A DNA stretch of 64,000 nt, taken from positions 62,001 through 126,000 of the forward strand of contig JAXMDZ010000004.1 in the NCBI GenBank assembly GCA_046348585.1, given 5' to 3'. The notes under the pieces were generated by a model, which had not been told where the DNA came from, ran no database searches, and saw only the letters and a program-made list of their open reading frames with translations. Shown here piece by piece: positions 15,689 through 26,154 of the stretch (the first letter of the stretch is position 1; each line of letters begins with the position of its first letter). The stretch is from JADZAI01 sp046348585. GTDB lineage: Bacteria > Pseudomonadota > Alphaproteobacteria > Micropepsales > Micropepsaceae. The position numbers and the translations under genes were made by a program.

Positions 15689-16294
15689 ATGAGCGCGACC
15701 TCCTTCGCCCTGTTCGAGACGGCCCTCGGGATCTGCGGCCTTGCCTGGAGCGGGCAGGGGATCGCCGCCGTCGCCCTGCCCGAAGACGATCCGGCCCGTC
15801 TGCGCGCCCGCTTCACCCGGAAATGGCCCGAAGCCGTCGAATCGCCGCCGCCGCCCGGCCTCGACGCGGTGGTTCTCGCCATCAAGGCCCTGCTGGCGGG
15901 CGAAGCCGCCGATCTCTCCGCCGCGCCGCTCGATTTCGGCGAAATCGGCGCGTTCGAGCGGCGGGTCTATGAGATCGCCCTGACGATTCCGCCCGGCCGG
16001 ACGCTGACCTATGGCGAAATCGCCGCCCGGCTCGGCGACAAGGCGCTGTCGCGCGCCGTCGGGCAGGCCCTCGGCCGCAACCCGTTTCCCATCGTCGTGC
16101 CGTGCCACCGCGTGCTGGCGGCGGGCGGCCGGACGGGCGGCTTCTCCGGCCCCGGCGGGGTCTCGACCAAGTTCCGCCTGCTGGAAATCGAGCGCGCGCA
16201 CGCCCGCGAGGAAGGCCTCTTTTCCGCCTCCGGCGGGCTGGCGCTGCAACCCTCGCCCCGCCGCCGCCCGCCGTCCGCGTTAATGCGGACTTGA
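15689..16294 (+). CDS. ogt: Methylated-DNA-protein cysteine methyltransferase
   Basis: A 201-residue suicide repair enzyme that removes the methyl group from O6-methylguanine. The C-terminal DNA-binding domain holds the helix RAVGQALGRNP with the arginine finger and the acceptor Cys139 in the VPCHRV box. The N-terminal half is divergent, as usual. The last 30 residues after LLEIERAH are Pro/Arg-rich and extend beyond the usual end of the family. It lies 35 bases before the ABC exporter gene and may be transcribed with it. Confidence 0.94.
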   Translation: MSATSFALFETALGICGLAWSGQGIAAVALPEDDPARLRARFTRKWPEAVESPPPPGLDAVVLAIKALLAGEAADLSAAPLDFGEIGAFERRVYEIALTIPPGRTLTYGEIAARLGDKALSRAVGQALGRNPFPIVVPCHRVLAAGGRTGGFSGPGGVSTKFRLLEIERAHAREEGLFSASGGLALQPSPRRRPPSALMRT

Positions 16295-16329
16295 GTCCGG
16301 CCGCAATCCGGACGACAAGGCCGCCGTCC

Positions 16330-18144
<1,815 letters not shown>

Positions 18145-18171
18145 CGGCGCGATTCTCCGGACCGATATCCC

Positions 18172-18342
18172 ATGAAGCTCTCGGCGCCCCGCGTCACGAC
18201 GTTCCTCGCTTCGCTGGCGCTGGTGGGCGCGGCCGTCGCCAGCCTCTACCGGCCGATCCCGTTCGTCTCCGACAACGCCTTCTGGACCGCGGTCGCGGGC
18301 TACGGCCTCCTCGCCATCGGCACGCTGTTCCGCGACGCCTGA
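18172..18342 (+). CDS. Small membrane protein, 56 residues
   Basis: A short frame with ATG at 18172 and a TGA at 18340-18342, lying 27 bases after the ABC exporter. It encodes two hydrophobic segments (about residues 8-25 and 37-52) joined by a short polar turn with YRPIPFVSD, and ends LFRDA. I do not recognise a family. Codon use and the clean position between the exporter and the convergent OmpA-like gene support a real gene, probably co-transcribed with the exporter. Function unknown. Confidence 0.6.
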   Translation: MKLSAPRVTTFLASLALVGAAVASLYRPIPFVSDNAFWTAVAGYGLLAIGTLFRDA

Positions 18343-18364
18343 CGCCCTCAGGGTCCGGACGCCT

Positions 18365-19333
18365 TCAGGGTTCGGTCAGCTTGAACTCGATCCGGCGGTT
18401 CTTGGCGTAGGCCTCGTCCGTCTCCGCCGGGTCGATCGGGCGCTGGTCGCCGAACCCGGTCGCCGCGAGGCGGTTGGCGGGCACGCCCATGGCGACGAGG
18501 AAGCGCACCACCGCGATCGCCCGCGCCGCCGACAGATGCAGGTTCGAGGGGAATTCCGGCGTGCTGATCGGGCGCTTGTCGGAATGGCCGTCGACCCGCA
18601 GCACCCAGTCGATGTCCGGCGGGATCTCGCCCATGATCTCCTTCAGCGCGTCGGCCAGCGCCGAGAGATCGCTGCGCGCCTGCTCCGACAATTCCGCCGA
18701 ATTGACCGCGAACAGGACCTCCGACTGGAAGACGAAGCGGTCGCCCGAGATCTTGATGTCCGGCCGGTCGGCGAGGATCTCCTTCAGCCGCCCGAAGAAT
18801 TCGCTGCGGTAATCGGCGAGTTCCTTCACCTTTTCGGCCAGCGCCTCGTTGAGCCGGCGTCCCAGGTCCTCGATCTCGATTTGCGCGTCCTTGTTCTTGG
18901 CTTCCGATGCGTCGAGCGCTTGCTGCAGGGCTAGAAGTTGCAAGCGCAACTGCTCAACCTGTTGATTCAGCAGCGCAAGCTCCGCCTCCGCATCCGTCAA
19001 AGCCACCCCCTTCTCCTCCAATGCGGCCTTGGCGGCGGCGGCTTCGGCGGCCCGCGCCTCGGTCTCCGCCAGGGTCGCGCGGAGTTTTTGGAGTTCGGTT
19101 TGGGCGTCGGATTCGGATTTCTTAGCGAGGCCAAGCTGATTGGCCAGATCGGCGATGCGTTCGCGCAGCGATTCGATGGTGGCGTCACGGTTGTTCAGCT
19201 GTTGGCCGAGGAAATATTGGCCCAGCATGAAGATCGACAGCATGAAGGTGATGACGAGCAGCAGCGTCGACAGCACGTCGACGAAGCCCGGCCAGTAGTC
19301 GAAGGGTCCGCGAGCGCGCGTACGGGCGGCCAT
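18365..19333 (-). CDS. MotB-like peptidoglycan-binding OmpA-domain protein
   Basis: A 322-residue protein with one N-terminal membrane helix (17-41), a long Glu/Ala-rich coiled coil (about 45-175) and a C-terminal OmpA/MotB peptidoglycan-binding domain (DGHSD at 248-252, then NLHLSAARA and NRRIEF). The helix starts GFVDVLS, and Asp19 sits where MotB and ExbD carry their proton-binding aspartate. With the MotA/ExbB-like gene just upstream (4 bases), it would form a proton-driven stator-like complex across the inner membrane, anchored to the wall. No flagellar genes are near, so a flagellar role is not supported. Confidence 0.88.
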   Translation of the reverse strand: MAARTRARGPFDYWPGFVDVLSTLLLVITFMLSIFMLGQYFLGQQLNNRDATIESLRERIADLANQLGLAKKSESDAQTELQKLRATLAETEARAAEAAAAKAALEEKGVALTDAEAELALLNQQVEQLRLQLLALQQALDASEAKNKDAQIEIEDLGRRLNEALAEKVKELADYRSEFFGRLKEILADRPDIKISGDRFVFQSEVLFAVNSAELSEQARSDLSALADALKEIMGEIPPDIDWVLRVDGHSDKRPISTPEFPSNLHLSAARAIAVVRFLVAMGVPANRLAATGFGDQRPIDPAETDEAYAKNRRIEFKLTEP

Positions 19334-19337
19334 GGTT

Positions 19338-20372
19338 TCAGGCCTTCTGCCGGTCGCCCATCGCCGCGAGGGTGCGGCCGAGCAGCTTCACCTCCTGGCG
19401 CAGTTCCTGGACGAAGGCGTCGCGGCCCGAGGTCTGTTCCTGGGCCAGCGCCCGCATCGCGGTCTCGAGGCCGCGCAGAGCCGATGCGATCTCGGCCCCG
19501 CCGCTTTCGCCGCCCGCCATGCGCCGTTCCTCGAGCCGGACCAGCGTCCGTTCGAGGTTTTCCAGATTCTCGGCCGTCTGCTCCAGCAGCGCCGTGACAT
19601 AGGCGGGGGCCGAGGCCTCTCCCGATTCCAGCACCGCCGAGGGCGCGCTGCCGAGGCGGGTCACCGTCGACATCCATTCTTCCAGCGCGTTGTAGAAGCG
19701 GTTCTGCGCCTGCCCCGACTGAAGGTCGAGGAAGCCGAGGATCAGCGAGCCGGCGAGGCCGAACAGCGAGGACGAGAAGGCCGTACCCATGCCCGACAGC
19801 GGGCCTTCGAGCCCGGCGCGCAACTGGTCGAAGGCGATCGCTCCCTCGCTGCCGGTCGGCAGGGCGCGAATTGTGCCGGCGACCGAATCGACCACCAGGA
19901 TGAGGCCCCAGAACGTGCCGAGCAGGCCGAGGAAGACGAGAAGGCCGGTCATGTAGCGGGCGATGTCGCGGCTTTCGTCGAGCCGCGCCTGCACGCCGTC
20001 GAGGATCGAGCGGGCCGCCGGCACGGTCAAGCTGAGCCGCCCGCGGCTGTCGGCCAGCATGTTGGCGAGCGGCGCGAGCAGATGCGGCTGCACGCTCGTC
20101 ACCGGCGACATCGACGGATCGGTGCGGCGCAGGTTCCCGACCCAGCGGATGTCGGGCAGCAACTGCCAGACGAGGCGGTAGGCGTTGAGGATGCCGATCG
20201 CCAGCACCGCGAGGATCAGGCCGTTGAGGAAGGGATTGGCGAGAAAGGCGTGCGCGACGCTCTGGATGATGAAGGCGACCGCGAGACCCGCCAGCCCCAG
20301 GAACAGCGTCATGCGGAACAGATACGGCGCAAGCTGAAGCGTCGAAAAGGCGTACGACTTCACACGGGCCAT
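19338..20372 (-). CDS. MotA/TolQ/ExbB-like proton channel protein
   Basis: A 344-residue inner-membrane protein with hydrophobic segments at about 20-40, 48-65, 140-165 and 195-220. The third contains GLLVFLGLLGTFWGL, the hallmark of MotA/TolQ/ExbB channels. A C-terminal helical region (250-340) is probably cytoplasmic and coiled. It is the 5-subunit partner type of the OmpA-like protein encoded directly downstream, and the pair is conserved as a unit in Alphaproteobacteria. What the complex drives is not known. Confidence 0.86.
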   Translation of the reverse strand: MARVKSYAFSTLQLAPYLFRMTLFLGLAGLAVAFIIQSVAHAFLANPFLNGLILAVLAIGILNAYRLVWQLLPDIRWVGNLRRTDPSMSPVTSVQPHLLAPLANMLADSRGRLSLTVPAARSILDGVQARLDESRDIARYMTGLLVFLGLLGTFWGLILVVDSVAGTIRALPTGSEGAIAFDQLRAGLEGPLSGMGTAFSSSLFGLAGSLILGFLDLQSGQAQNRFYNALEEWMSTVTRLGSAPSAVLESGEASAPAYVTALLEQTAENLENLERTLVRLEERRMAGGESGGAEIASALRGLETAMRALAQEQTSGRDAFVQELRQEVKLLGRTLAAMGDRQKA

Positions 20373-20501
20373 GCCGGGCGCTCCTCAATGGTCGATGGCG
20401 CGGACGGGCGCACGAATGCGCCGATTTCGTCGCACGATCTTGGCGAAGGTGTGGCGGCAGCGAGCGTGGCGGAGTCTAGCGGTCCGTTTCCGCGACCGCC
20501 A

Positions 20502-21299
20502 TCACGCTTTCACGGCCTTGAGGACGCGCAGCAATTGCGGATGGATTTCCTGGTTGCCCGCGACGATCCCGGCATTGCCGAGCACGTCGCCGCCGCCCGC
20601 CATGTCGCTGACCTGGCCGCCCGCCTCGCGCACCATCACGATGCCGGCCGCCGTATCCCAGGACTTGAGGCCGATTTCCCAGAAGCCCTCGTAGCGGCCC
20701 GCCGCGACATAGGCGAGATCGAGGGCGGCCGAACCGAAGCGGCGGATGCCGGCCGAGACCTTGGTGATCGCCGCATACTGGGCGAAGAACATCGGCGGAT
20801 TGCCGGTCGGGCCGAGATTGAGGCCGGTGGCGAACAGGCTCTCGGCCATGTCGCGGCGGGCCGAAACCCGCAGGCGGCGGTCGTTCAGGAACGCGCCCTT
20901 GCCGCGCTCGGCGTGATAAAGCTCGTCGGTGACGGGGTTGTAGATCACCCCGGCGATCACCGTCCCGGCCCGTTCCAGCCCGACCGAAATGCAGAAATGC
21001 GGCACGCCGTGGATGAAATTGGTCGTCCCGTCGATCGGGTCGATATGCCAGCGATGCTCGCTGTCCTTGCCGGCGATCGTCCCGCCCTCTTCCAGCACGA
21101 AGCCGAAATCGGGCCGGGCCTTGGTCAGTTCCTCGCGCAGCACCTTTTCGGTCGCCACGTCCGACTGGGTGACGAAATCGGCCGCGCCCTTGCGGCTCAC
21201 CTGAAGCTGCTCGACCTCGTTGAAATCGCGCCGCACCTGGCGGGCGGCCTTGCGGACGGCGCCGACCATGACGTTCAGCGTGGCGGAGAGGACAGGCAT
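20502..21299 (-). CDS. suhB: Inositol monophosphatase family protein
   Basis: A 265-residue Mg-dependent phosphatase of the SuhB/IMPase family, which hydrolyses inositol-1-phosphate and in some bacteria also joins RNA-polymerase antitermination complexes. Metal-site motifs are visible: EEGG, DPIDGTTNFIHG and the C-terminal WDTAAGIVMVREAGG. The start MPVLSATLNVM at 21299 is the usual family start; 21 extra in-frame codons upstream look uncoding. It stands alone between the MotA-like gene and the Sel1 gene. Confidence 0.94.
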   Translation of the reverse strand: MPVLSATLNVMVGAVRKAARQVRRDFNEVEQLQVSRKGAADFVTQSDVATEKVLREELTKARPDFGFVLEEGGTIAGKDSEHRWHIDPIDGTTNFIHGVPHFCISVGLERAGTVIAGVIYNPVTDELYHAERGKGAFLNDRRLRVSARRDMAESLFATGLNLGPTGNPPMFFAQYAAITKVSAGIRRFGSAALDLAYVAAGRYEGFWEIGLKSWDTAAGIVMVREAGGQVSDMAGGGDVLGNAGIVAGNQEIHPQLLRVLKAVKA

Positions 21300-21391
21300 G
21301 CGGCGGCTTTCGAGGGGGCAGGGAAGGGCGGGTTTCCTATCAGGCCGGGGCCTGCGGCTCAACGGCGCTGAGCCGCCGGCATTGGGGCGGT

Positions 21392-22174
21392 TCAGCCGTC
21401 GCCCGCCGCCGGGGCTGCGCCCGCCTGCTGCCGCGCGTCCTCGATTTCGGCCTCGCTCAGCCGCTTCATCAGCGCGACTTCCAGTTCGTCGTCGACGATG
21501 CCGCCAGCCTTGGCCCTCAGATACCAGATCAGCGCCGCCTTGGGGTCGGCGGCCGTGCCCTGGCCCTCGGAGAGCAGCACCGCCACCGTGTACTGGGCCT
21601 CGATCACCCCACCTTCGGCCGCCTTCAGGTACCAGCGATAGGCCTCGGCCGGGTCGGGCGGGGTGCCGATGCCTTTCAGGTGCATCAGCGCCAGATTGTA
21701 CATGCCGTCCAGATCGCCCGCCTCGGCAGCGGCGCGGAACCAGAAGACGGCCGCCGGGGCGTTCTGCGGCGGCCCGCCGCCGGTGCGCAACTCGCCCTCC
21801 GCGAAGAGCAGGCCGAGATGGTAGAGCGCCACCCGGTCGCCGGCCGAGGCCGCGAACAGCAGCAGCGGCCGCGCGGCGGTGCGGTCCGCCGGCCCGCCGT
21901 CGCCCGCCATCAGCATCAGGGCGAGCAGCACGCTCGCCCGCACGTGGCCGGCATCCGAGGCGCGCTTCAGCCAGACCCGCGCCTCGGCCTTGTCCTCTGG
22001 CCCGCCGACGCCGTCGAGATACATCCGGCCGAGCATGAAGGCGGCGTCGGCATCGCCGGCTTCGGCCTCCGCCTTCGTCTGCGCGCGTTCCGCCGCCTTG
22101 GGATCGCCTTCGGCCAAGGCCGCGCCGGTCCCGGCCAGCAGCAGCGCCAGCAGCAGGGCGGCGAGCGCCCTCAT
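21392..22174 (-). CDS. Secreted Sel1-repeat protein
   Basis: A 260-residue protein with a signal peptide (residues 1-21, ALLLALLLAGTGAALA) and about five Sel1-like repeats, recognisable as AAFMLGRMYLDGVGG, ALYHLGLLFAEGE, GMYNLALMHLKGIG and AQYTVAVLLSEGQG. Such repeats form an alpha-solenoid that binds other proteins in the periplasm. The gene overlaps thiE by four bases (ATGA) and follows it, so it is translationally coupled, but no functional link to thiamine is evident. A signal in the terminal Ala/Gly tail is not seen. Confidence 0.85.
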   Translation of the reverse strand: MRALAALLLALLLAGTGAALAEGDPKAAERAQTKAEAEAGDADAAFMLGRMYLDGVGGPEDKAEARVWLKRASDAGHVRASVLLALMLMAGDGGPADRTAARPLLLFAASAGDRVALYHLGLLFAEGELRTGGGPPQNAPAAVFWFRAAAEAGDLDGMYNLALMHLKGIGTPPDPAEAYRWYLKAAEGGVIEAQYTVAVLLSEGQGTAADPKAALIWYLRAKAGGIVDDELEVALMKRLSEAEIEDARQQAGAAPAAGDG

Positions 22175-22803
22175 GCGCCCAGCAGCGCGTTGAACCGCGC
22201 CACGGCGGCGCGCGGCCCGTCCTTGTGGGCCCACACCCCGGCGCTGACCGCCAGGAAATCGGCCCCCGCCGCGATCACCGGCGCGGCGTTTTCCACCGTG
22301 ATGCCGCCGATCGCCACGCAGGGCGTTTCGAAGAGCTCCGCCCACCACCCGATCAAATCCAGCGGCGCGCTGGTCTTCGCCTCCTTGGTGGCGGTCGGGT
22401 AGATCGCGCCGAAGGCGACATAGTCGGCCCCGGCTTCGGCTGCCTCCATGGCGAGGTGGCGGCTGTCGTGACAGGTGACGCCGACGATGGCGTCCGGCCC
22501 CAGCAGCTTGCGCGCCTCGGCATAGGAGGCGTCGTCCTGGCCGACATGCACGCCGTCCGCGCCGAGCGCCCTGGCGAGGTCGGGCCGGTCGTTGACGATG
22601 AAGGCGGCCCCGGCGGCCTGCACGATCGGCATCAGGAGACGCCCGGCCGCGAGCACGGCCTCGTCGGCGATGTCCTTCAGCCGCAACTGCACGCAGGCGA
22701 CATCGCCGCCCGCCAGCGCCTCAGCCAGCACGGGCGCGAACACCGCCGGATCGAGCGCCGGCGGCGTGATGAGATAGAGACGGCAGCGCGGCGCGTCGCT
22801 CAC
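22171..22803 (-). CDS. thiE: Thiamine phosphate synthase
   Basis: A 210-residue TIM-barrel enzyme that joins the HMP-pyrophosphate and thiazole phosphate moieties to thiamine phosphate. The family motifs QLRLKD, VNDRPDLA, GVHVGQDD and GAIYPTATK are present, the last two lining the pyrophosphate site. It overlaps both neighbours by four bases (fba upstream, Sel1 downstream). No THI-box riboswitch is visible upstream, consistent with its place inside a carbon-metabolism operon. Confidence 0.94.
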   Translation of the reverse strand: MSDAPRCRLYLITPPALDPAVFAPVLAEALAGGDVACVQLRLKDIADEAVLAAGRLLMPIVQAAGAAFIVNDRPDLARALGADGVHVGQDDASYAEARKLLGPDAIVGVTCHDSRHLAMEAAEAGADYVAFGAIYPTATKEAKTSAPLDLIGWWAELFETPCVAIGGITVENAAPVIAAGADFLAVSAGVWAHKDGPRAAVARFNALLGA

Positions 22804-23888
22804 TCCGCCGCCGCGGCCTGGCTCTTGCCGATGGTGGGGTCGAGTTCGCCCGCCGCGTAGCGCTTGGCCATCGCCGCCAGCGGCACGACCTTGATCTTGT
22901 CGGCCCAGCCTTCGGCGCCGAACTCCTGGAAGCGCTGGATGCAGACCTTGCGCATCGCTTCCTTGGCGGGCTTGAGGTAGGCGCGCGGATCGAACTCGCC
23001 CGGCTTCTCGGCGAAGACCTTGCGGATCGCGCCGGTGATCGCCATGCGGTTGTCGGTGTCGATGTTGATCTTGCGCACGCCGTGCTTGATGCCGCGCTGG
23101 ATCTCTTCCACCGGCACGCCCCAGGTCTGGGGCATCTTGCCGCCATACTGATTGATGATGTCCTGGAGGTCCTGCGGCACCGAGGACGAGCCGTGCATCA
23201 CCAGATGGGTGTTGGGCAGGCGGCGGTGGATTTCCTCGATGACGTGCATCGCCAGCACCGCGCCGTCCGGCTTGCGGCTGAACTTGTAGGCGCCGTGGCT
23301 GGTGCCCATGGCGATGGCGAGCGCATCGACGCCGGTGCGCTTGACGAAATCGACCGCCTGATCGGGATCGGTCAGAAGCTGGCTGTGGTCGAGCTTGCCC
23401 TCGAAGCCGTGGCCGTCTTCCTTCTCGCCCATGCCGGTTTCGAGGCTGCCGAGCACGCCCAGCTCGCCTTCGACCGACGCGCCGACCCAGTGCGCCATGT
23501 CGGTGACGCGCTTCGTGATGGCGACGTTGTATTCGTAGTCGGCGGGCGTCTTGCCGTCGGCCTTCAGGCTGCCGTCCATCATGACGCTGGTGAAGCCGTT
23601 CTGGATCGCCGTCGCGCAGGTCGCCTCGTTGTTGCCGTGGTCCTGATGCATGCAGACCGGGATCGAGGGGTAGAGCTCGACCAGCGCGTCGATGAGGCGC
23701 GCCAGCACGATGTCGTTGGCGTAGGAGCGCGCGCCGCGGCTCGCCTGGATGATGACCGGCGCGTTCACCTGCTCGGCCGCCTCCATGATGGCGAGGCCCT
23801 GCTCCATATTGTTGATGTTGAACGCGGGCAGGCCGTAATCGTGTTCGGCGGCGTGGTCGAGGAGCTGGCGAAGCGTGATCCGGGCCAT
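22800..23888 (-). CDS. fba: Class II fructose-bisphosphate aldolase
   Basis: A 362-residue zinc-dependent aldolase (CbbA/Fba type) interconverting fructose-1,6-bisphosphate with dihydroxyacetone phosphate and glyceraldehyde-3-phosphate. The N-terminus MARITLRQLLDHAAEHDYGLPAFNINN is typical. Metal and substrate motifs CMHQDHGNN, GSLE, GTSHGAYKF and VMHGSSSVP are present, as is NIDTDNR near the phosphate site. A strong AAGGAG precedes the start. It lies 43 bases after pgk in a run with tkt, gap and thiE. Confidence 0.96.
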   Translation of the reverse strand: MARITLRQLLDHAAEHDYGLPAFNINNMEQGLAIMEAAEQVNAPVIIQASRGARSYANDIVLARLIDALVELYPSIPVCMHQDHGNNEATCATAIQNGFTSVMMDGSLKADGKTPADYEYNVAITKRVTDMAHWVGASVEGELGVLGSLETGMGEKEDGHGFEGKLDHSQLLTDPDQAVDFVKRTGVDALAIAMGTSHGAYKFSRKPDGAVLAMHVIEEIHRRLPNTHLVMHGSSSVPQDLQDIINQYGGKMPQTWGVPVEEIQRGIKHGVRKINIDTDNRMAITGAIRKVFAEKPGEFDPRAYLKPAKEAMRKVCIQRFQEFGAEGWADKIKVVPLAAMAKRYAAGELDPTIGKSQAAAAE

Positions 23889-23931
23889 GGTCCTGTCTCT
23901 CCTTATCGTAACGTCAGACTAGCGCGGCCCG

Positions 23932-25125
23932 TCAGGCCGTCTCAAGCGCGGCGACCCCGGGCAGGATCTTGCCTTCCATCCACTCCAGGAACGCCCCGCC
24001 GGCAGTCGAGATGAAGGTGAAATCGGCGCTCACCCCGGCATGGTTCAGCGCGGCGACCGTGTCGCCGCCGCCCGCCACCGCGATCAGCTTGCCGGCCTTG
24101 GCGAGGCCGGCGGCATGTTTGGCGGCGGCCACGGTGCCCTTGTCGAAGGGCGGCATCTCGAAGACCCCGAGCGGTCCGTTCCAGATCAGCGTCGCCGAAG
24201 CGTCCATCGCGCGGGCGAGACGCGCGACCGTCTCCGGTCCGGCGTCGAGGATGCGCTCGTGCTCGTCGACCTGGCCGAGCCCGCGCACCCGCGCCGCCGC
24301 GCCCGGCTGCATCACCTCGGCGGCGACGATGTCGACCGGCAGCAGCAGCTCGCAATTCGACTTGCCGGCCAGCGCGATGATCTCGCGCGCCGTTTCGGCC
24401 ATGTCGCGCTCGCAATACGAGGCGCCGACCTCGTGCCCCTGCGCGAACAGGAAGGTGTTGGCCATGCCGCCGCCGATCGCCAGCCGGTCGAGCTTGCCGA
24501 CGAGGTTCTTCAGAAGGTCGAGCTTGGTGGAAACCTTCGAGCCGCCGACGATGCCGAGCACCGGACGCTTCGGGCTGCCGAGCGCCGCCTCCAGCGCCTC
24601 CAGCTCCTTTTGCATCGAAAGCCCGGCATAGGCGGGCAGGAGATGCGCGAGGCCCTCGGTCGAGGCGTGGGCGCGGTGCGCCGCCGAGAAGGCGTCGTTG
24701 ACGTAGAGATCGCCGAGCGTGGCCATCTCGGCCGCGAGCGCCGGATCGTTCTTCTCCTCGCCGGCGTGGTAGCGGGTGTTCTCCAGAAGGATCACCCCGC
24801 CGGCCGGCAGCGCGTCGATCGCCGCCCTGGCGGACGCGCCGACGCAGTCGTCGGCGAAGGCGACCGGCGCGCCCAGCAGCCTGGCGAGCGGCTCCGCCAC
24901 CGGCTTCAGCGACATCTCGGGCACGCGCTTGCCCTTGGGGCGGTCGAAATGGGCGAGCAGCACGACCTTCGCGCCCTTCCACGACAGCGCCCTGATGGTC
25001 GGCAGGGCGGCCTTCAGGCGGGTGTCGTCGCTGACCGCGCCGTCATGCATCGGCACGTTGAAATCGACGCGCACCAGCGCGCGCTTGTCCTTGACGTCGG
25101 CGTCGGCGAGGCGGCGGAACCCCAT
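23932..25125 (-). CDS. pgk: Phosphoglycerate kinase
   Basis: A 397-residue monomeric kinase that transfers phosphate between 1,3-bisphosphoglycerate and ADP. It begins MGFRRLADADVKDKRALVRVDFNVP, with the conserved substrate-binding stretch. Further motifs are AHFDRPKG, NTRYHAGEEKNDP, VGGSKVSTKLDLL and the C-terminal nucleotide loop AVAGGGDTVAAL. The start overlaps the gap stop by one base (TGATG), so the two are probably translationally coupled. Length is normal. Confidence 0.96.
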   Translation of the reverse strand: MGFRRLADADVKDKRALVRVDFNVPMHDGAVSDDTRLKAALPTIRALSWKGAKVVLLAHFDRPKGKRVPEMSLKPVAEPLARLLGAPVAFADDCVGASARAAIDALPAGGVILLENTRYHAGEEKNDPALAAEMATLGDLYVNDAFSAAHRAHASTEGLAHLLPAYAGLSMQKELEALEAALGSPKRPVLGIVGGSKVSTKLDLLKNLVGKLDRLAIGGGMANTFLFAQGHEVGASYCERDMAETAREIIALAGKSNCELLLPVDIVAAEVMQPGAAARVRGLGQVDEHERILDAGPETVARLARAMDASATLIWNGPLGVFEMPPFDKGTVAAAKHAAGLAKAGKLIAVAGGGDTVAALNHAGVSADFTFISTAGGAFLEWMEGKILPGVAALETA

Positions 25126-26132
25126 CAGATCAGCCGCCCCATCGCCACCGCCGTGTCGGCCATGCGGTTGGAGAAGCCCCACTCGTTGTCGTACCACGAC
25201 ATCACGCGCACCAGCGTGCCTTCCATGACCTTGGTCTGGTCGAGATGGAAGATCGAGGAGTGCGGGTCGTGGTTGAAGTCGGACGAGACGTTCGGCTGGT
25301 CGGTGACGCCGAGGATGTTCTTCAGCGGACCGGCGGCGGCTTCCTTCACGGCGGCGTTGATCTCGGCGACCGTCGTCGCGCGCTTGGCGACGAACTTGAA
25401 GTCGATGACCGAGACGTTCGGCGTCGGCACGCGGATCGAGACGCCGTCGAGCTTGCCGTTCAGCTCGGGCAGCACCAGGCCCACCGCCTTGGCGGCGCCG
25501 GTCGAAGTCGGGATCATCGACAGCGCCGCGGCGCGGGCGCGGTAGAGATCCTTGTGCATCGTGTCCAGCGTCGGCTGGTCGCCGGTGTAGGAATGGATCG
25601 TGGTCATGAAGCCGTGGTCGATGCCGACCGCGTCGTGCAGCACCTTCACCACCGGCACCAGGCAGTTGGTGGTGCATGAGGCGTTGGAGACGACCTTGTG
25701 CTCGGCGGTCAGCTTCTGGTGGTTGACGCCGTAAACGACGGTGAGGTCGGCGCCGTCGGCCGGGGCGGAGACGATCACCCGCTTGGCGCCCGCCGTCAGA
25801 TGCGCCGAGGCCTTCTCCTTCGAGGTGAAGATGCCGGTGCATTCCAGCGCGATGTCGACGTTCATGTCCTTGTGCGGAAGGGCGGCGGGATCCTTGATCG
25901 CCGTCACCTTGATCTTCTTGCCGTCGACAACGATGGAGTCGCCATCGACCTTGACGTCCGAGGGGAAGCGGCCGTGCACGCTGTCGAAGCGCAGCAGATG
26001 GGCGTTGGTCTCGACCGGGCCGAGGTCGTTGATCGCCACGACCTCGATGTCCTTGCGGCCCGATTCCACGATGGCGCGCAGAATGTTGCGCCCGATGCGA
26101 CCGAACCCGTTGATGGCGACCCGAACCGTCAT
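25125..26132 (-). CDS. gap: Glyceraldehyde-3-phosphate dehydrogenase, type I
   Basis: A 335-residue NAD-dependent GAPDH. The nucleotide fold starts VRVAINGFGRIGRN, and the catalytic Cys lies in SNASCTTNCL with the activating His further on in TTIHSYTGDQ. The glycolytic/gluconeogenic enzyme links to pgk directly downstream. The start is ATG 26132, which has AAGGAG nine bases upstream; an in-frame TTG at 26141 falls inside that spacing and is unlikely. It follows tkt by 22 bases. Confidence 0.96.
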   Translation of the reverse strand: MTVRVAINGFGRIGRNILRAIVESGRKDIEVVAINDLGPVETNAHLLRFDSVHGRFPSDVKVDGDSIVVDGKKIKVTAIKDPAALPHKDMNVDIALECTGIFTSKEKASAHLTAGAKRVIVSAPADGADLTVVYGVNHQKLTAEHKVVSNASCTTNCLVPVVKVLHDAVGIDHGFMTTIHSYTGDQPTLDTMHKDLYRARAAALSMIPTSTGAAKAVGLVLPELNGKLDGVSIRVPTPNVSVIDFKFVAKRATTVAEINAAVKEAAAGPLKNILGVTDQPNVSSDFNHDPHSSIFHLDQTKVMEGTLVRVMSWYDNEWGFSNRMADTAVAMGRLI

Positions 26133-26154
26133 GACTGACAACTCCTTCTGACTA

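Noticed and set aside
18365..20372. Zorya-type defence (ZorA/ZorB) suggested by the MotA/MotB-like pair
   Set aside because: No ZorC, ZorD or ZorE gene lies nearby; neighbours are suhB and an ABC exporter, and such pairs are common conserved chromosomal genes in Alphaproteobacteria.
25125..26141. TTG start of gap at 26141
   Set aside because: It lies within the spacing between AAGGAG and the ATG at 26132, which gives the family N-terminus.
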